Source: Paludibaculum fermentans_A (GTDB lineage: Bacteria; Acidobacteriota; Terriglobia; Bryobacterales; Bryobacteraceae). Taken from it: a DNA stretch of 64,000 nucleotides. This document shows positions 61,301-64,000 of the stretch, one piece after another. The notes under the pieces were generated by a model, which ran no database searches, was not told where the DNA came from, and saw only the letters and a list, made by a program, of their open reading frames with translations. The DNA is taken from assembly GCF_051172195.1 (NCBI RefSeq), contig NZ_JBPJAQ010000001.1:1302001-1366000 (forward strand), read 5' to 3'. The position numbers and the translations under genes are program-made. Each line of letters opens with the position of its first letter. The stretch's first letter is position 1.

Positions 61301-61379
61301 CATCTTTGGGAGACTTAGATAGGATCGCCGCTCAAAGTGCGGGCGGTGTTCCGGAAGAGGGCAAGCGCGAAGCGCGGGC

Positions 61380-61550
61380 CTAAGCCTGCTTCTTCTCTTC
61401 GGGCTTCGATTCTTCTTCCTTCAAGGCGTGCTTGAAGTTCTTGATCCCCTCTCCGAGGCCTTTCGCCAATTCCGGGATCTTCTTGCCGCCAAACAGCAGG
61501 ACGGCGACCGCCAGAATAATAACCAACTCCATAGGGCCAATGGAACGCAC
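61380..61550 (-). CDS. tatA: Twin-arginine translocase subunit TatA
   Basis: 56 residues from the GTG at 61550, with AGGAGG 4-5 bases upstream. The protein opens with MRSIGPMELVIILAVAVLLF, a short membrane helix, then the invariant FGGKKIPELAKGLGEGIKNF amphipathic region and an acidic/Lys tail. This is the standard TatA/E form. It forms the pore-lining oligomer of the Tat export system. The two Tat-signal oxidoreductases and the phosphoesterase in this window would need it. tatB and tatC are not in the window. Confidence 0.92.
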   Translation of the reverse strand: MRSIGPMELVIILAVAVLLFGGKKIPELAKGLGEGIKNFKHALKEEESKPEEKKQA

Positions 61551-61638
61551 AGGGCCTCCTTATCCTCTAACATTGTAGGTATTGCGGAAAACGGGCGTCA
61601 AGCACCGCCCTGGGTGGACCACCTCTCTTACGGATGCT

Positions 61639-61803
61639 ATGAAGAAGCCTAAACCATTGGAGATTAAAGAGGATCGCTCTCTCCAGGCACGCCGCCGGGC
61701 GCGCCAGGCCGTAGGTACAGTGAAACCGGCTCGAGTTATTATGCCCAAGGTGATGAAGGATCCCAGGCACAAGAAGTTTCAGCTCGACGACCCGGAATCC
61801 TGA
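61639..61803 (+). CDS. Tiny basic hypothetical protein upstream of comEC
   Basis: 54 residues starting MKKPKPLEIKEDRSLQARRR and ending KKFQLDDPES. It is strongly basic (many Lys and Arg, with HKK), has no membrane segment or cysteine, and matches no family I can name. Its codon use resembles the neighbours. It ends 44 bases before comEC on the same strand and starts 88 bases from tatA in the other direction. Nucleic-acid or ribosome binding is possible from charge alone. Confidence 0.55.
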   Translation: MKKPKPLEIKEDRSLQARRRARQAVGTVKPARVIMPKVMKDPRHKKFQLDDPES

Positions 61804-61847
61804 CCTCCGCTGAGAATCCGCTCCTCCTCCAACCACTACTTTCCTAG

Positions 61848-64000
61848 ATGAAAAATCCGCTGGTCGCGCCCGCGGCTGCTTTTGCCGCCGGCATCGTCCT
61901 GGTGCGCCTGGCCGACTTCGGCTGGGCGGAACTGACGGTGTGCGCAGGCGGATTCGCTCTTCTCGCTCTCTTCGGGCAGCGCCGGCGATGGACTTGGCTG
62001 AGGTGGACCGCCGTCGCATTGTCTATGCTTGCCCTTGGCGGGCTCGATGCCCTCTGGCATCAGGACCCTCCCGTTCCGCCCATCCCAGATGGACCCCTTT
62101 TGACTGGCTGCGTGGTGGAGCCTGCCGTGGCCAGCGGCGACCGTCATCAATTCACCCTCGAACTGGGGCCCGGCATCCGCGCCAGAATCAGCACGGGCTC
62201 GCACGCGGAGCTGTTTGTGTACGGCCGCCTTGTTCGAGTGGAAGCTGCGCTGCGGCCTGTGCACGGTTTCCACAACCCCGGAGCGTTTGACCTGGAAGCA
62301 TGGATGGCGCGCCGCCAGATCTACTGGTCCGGCTCGATCGGAAAAAACACGCGCAGTGAGGTTCTGCCTGGTGAGTGCGGCAGCATCTGGCACCGCAGTC
62401 TGGAGCGTATGCGTGCCGCGGCACTGGCTCGGGTCGACAGCCTGTATCCAGGCGATACGTATCGCAGTGCCATGATGCGCGGCCTGCTGCTGGGCGACAA
62501 GAGCGGTATCCGCAAAGCCTGGACCGAGGACTTCCGCCGCACCGGCACCTATCACGCGCTGGTGATCTCGGGCAGCCACATCACACTCGTCTGTGGAATC
62601 CTGCTGCTTTGGCGGCGTTTCTTCGGCTATGGCGGCCGCACTGTCCTCATTGCTTCCGCCCTCATTGCCTGGCTCTATTCTTTGGTGGCCGGCGGCGACG
62701 CTCCGGTGCTACGCTCCGCCGCGGGTTTCAGTCTATTTGTCGTAGCGGCCTTACTGTATCGCCGGACACAGATTCTGAATCTTCTGGCCGCCGTGGCCCT
62801 CGTCTTTCTTGCTTTCGACCCCGGCCAGCTCTTCGATGCCAGCTTCCAGCTCTCCTTTCTGGCGGTGGCAGCCATCGGAGCATTTCTGCCGTATGAGCGA
62901 CGGCCGCTGCTAGAATCGCCGGCCGATGCCCAAGTCTTGCTGGAACGCCGCCTGGTCGCCGAAACCATTCATCAACTTCTCCGGTTACCGCTGGGTTTCT
63001 GCCTCACCTCCATTCGGTTGCTCGCTCAGTTGTGCCACTTCACGTTTGATGCACTGCGTCTCTCAGCGGCCGTGCAGGTGGGGCTCGCGCTACCGATGGT
63101 TCTTTATTTTCACCGCCTGTCCGCGACGGGTCTCACAGCGAACGTGCTCGCGGTGCCTGTGGTGTCAGCCGCGGTGCCTGTTGGCTTCATTGCGGTCTTC
63201 ACCGGTTGGCGCTGGCCTGCTTCCCTAGCTGGATGGCTTCTTGATGTCTCACAGGCGATTGCCGCCTGGCATTCGCTGCATGAGCCAGCGTGGCGTATTG
63301 CCGATCCACCCTTGTGGTTATCCCTTGCACTCGCGGCGAGTCTCGTTGCCTTGGCCGCCCGCTGGCCTTCGCGCTGGTTGCCGGCCGCACTGTGCACCGT
63401 GTTTCTCATTCTGCTGGTCTGGCATCCCTTCCCACCCCAACAGCAGGCTGGCGCATTGGAACTCACCGCCATCGACGTCGGCCAAGGCGAAAGTCTGCTG
63501 GTCAGCCTGCCAAACGGAGAAATGGCGCTGGTGGATGGAGGCGGAATTCCGCAGTTTGGCCGCCGTACTGCGCCACAGATGGATGTCGGCGAGGACGTCG
63601 TGTCGCCCTACCTGTGGGCGCGCGGCATCCGGCGCCTGGCCGTGATCGCCATTTCCCATCTGCACGACGACCATTGCGGCGGTGTGGCCGCCCTGCTGGA
63701 GAATTTCCACCCGCGCGAGCTGTGGACCGGGTTTACGCCGAATGCCAAAGTCTGGCGGGTAATCGAAGCGACTGCCCGGCGCTCCGGAACGCGGATTCGT
63801 ATCGTCAAGGAAGGTGACCGGTTGGATCTGGGCGGCATCCGTTGGCAGGCGCTGGCGCCCGCCCGCGGGCAACGCTGGACCGGCCGGCCGCAAAACAACG
63901 ACTCGCTCGTATTCCGCCTCAACCACGGGCGCCACTCGTTCTTGCTCACGGGGGACATCGAGCAGGGCGTGGAGCGGCGCCTGCTGGATGAGGCCGCACT
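61848..64000 (+). CDS. comEC: ComEC/Rec2 DNA uptake channel, 3' end missing
   Basis: The ATG at 61848 opens a frame that runs to the window end (at least 717 codons). Order: N-terminal membrane helices, an OB-like DUF4131 region containing GFHNPGAFDLEAWMARRQIY, the Competence domain of many helices (YRSAMMRGLLLGDKSGI, GTYHALVISGSHITL, APVLRSAAGFSLFV, FDASFQLSFLAVAAIG), and a metallo-beta-lactamase-like domain (IDVGQGESLLVSLPNG, ALVDGGG, SHLHDDHCGG, NNDSLVFRL, FLLTGDIE). It carries single-stranded DNA across the inner membrane during transformation. TACTTT (61837-61842) lies 5 bases before the ATG. Confidence 0.93.
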   Translation, partial: MKNPLVAPAAAFAAGIVLVRLADFGWAELTVCAGGFALLALFGQRRRWTWLRWTAVALSMLALGGLDALWHQDPPVPPIPDGPLLTGCVVEPAVASGDRHQFTLELGPGIRARISTGSHAELFVYGRLVRVEAALRPVHGFHNPGAFDLEAWMARRQIYWSGSIGKNTRSEVLPGECGSIWHRSLERMRAAALARVDSLYPGDTYRSAMMRGLLLGDKSGIRKAWTEDFRRTGTYHALVISGSHITLVCGILLLWRRFFGYGGRTVLIASALIAWLYSLVAGGDAPVLRSAAGFSLFVVAALLYRRTQILNLLAAVALVFLAFDPGQLFDASFQLSFLAVAAIGAFLPYERRPLLESPADAQVLLERRLVAETIHQLLRLPLGFCLTSIRLLAQLCHFTFDALRLSAAVQVGLALPMVLYFHRLSATGLTANVLAVPVVSAAVPVGFIAVFTGWRWPASLAGWLLDVSQAIAAWHSLHEPAWRIADPPLWLSLALAASLVALAARWPSRWLPAALCTVFLILLVWHPFPPQQQAGALELTAIDVGQGESLLVSLPNGEMALVDGGGIPQFGRRTAPQMDVGEDVVSPYLWARGIRRLAVIAISHLHDDHCGGVAALLENFHPRELWTGFTPNAKVWRVIEATARRSGTRIRIVKEGDRLDLGGIRWQALAPARGQRWTGRPQNNDSLVFRLNHGRHSFLLTGDIEQGVERRLLDEAA

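Noticed and set aside
61567..62019. 150-codon minus-strand frame between tatA and comEC
   Set aside because: It overlaps the start of comEC and the basic small protein; Arg/Ser/Pro-rich with no motif.

Overview
The window is a gene-dense, G+C-rich stretch of bacterial chromosome. It carries about 46 protein genes and shows no rRNA, tRNA, CRISPR array, insertion sequence or phage gene. The gene content points to Acidobacteriota of the Bryobacterales/Solibacteraceae type (inference; there is no marker RNA here). The grounds are two Oar-like TonB-dependent receptors with an N-terminal carboxypeptidase-regulatory domain, a CRTAC1 (FG-GAP plus ASPIC/UnbV) protein, twin-arginine-exported Gfo/Idh/MocA oxidoreductases, a Ser/Thr kinase with a TPR tail, and RCC1 proteins ending in a repeated 'GSG...SGW..GTW' domain.

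Layout. 1-7.1 kb: two tandem giant secreted RCC1-repeat proteins, the first cut by the window edge. 7.2-16.4 kb: carbohydrate-type enzymes (aldose-epimerase-like protein, exported oxidoreductase, phosphoesterase plus TIM-barrel isomerase), a YihY membrane protein, a hybrid kinase with a decayed catalytic core and a sodium:solute symporter. 16.4-21.1 kb: a TonB-dependent receptor divergent from a LacI-family regulator, with LacI-type operators between them. 21.1-25.0 kb: CRTAC1/TPR pair and a GT2 glycosyltransferase. 25.2-30.5 kb: sigma factor, zinc-finger anti-sigma factor and a second TonB-dependent receptor in one operon. 30.6-35.6 kb: an SDR dehydrogenase, a kinase/sigma-54-activator/PHP-hydrolase operon and, upstream, a ribosome hibernation factor (hpf) preceded by a near-perfect sigma-54 promoter and followed by a degenerate receiver protein. 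35.8-44.7 kb: a duplicated alpha/beta hydrolase, envelope glycosyltransferases, a TlpA/DsbD-alpha pair, a PpiC foldase, an epimerase and a sialate O-acetylesterase-type enzyme. 45-60.5 kb: a second exported Gfo/Idh/MocA protein, a MASE1 hybrid kinase, an AlkD-like protein, an anSME-type radical SAM enzyme, esterases, a Ser/Thr kinase, VCBS and beta-barrel surface proteins and an NPP-type phosphodiesterase. 60.5-64 kb: an HU-like protein, a short tatA gene, a tiny basic protein and the 5' part of comEC.

How it fits together. The theme is sensing and taking up polymers or sugars across the outer membrane (receptors, symporter, LacI regulator, sigma/anti-sigma, esterases, exported oxidoreductases served by Tat), with several signalling systems layered on top. 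Expression signals are compact. Several start codons lie 5-8 bases after a -10-like hexamer, which suggests leaderless mRNAs, and divergent genes are separated by only 19-29 bases. The observation I rate highest is the sigma-54 promoter in front of hpf, next to a complete sigma-54-activating two-component system.
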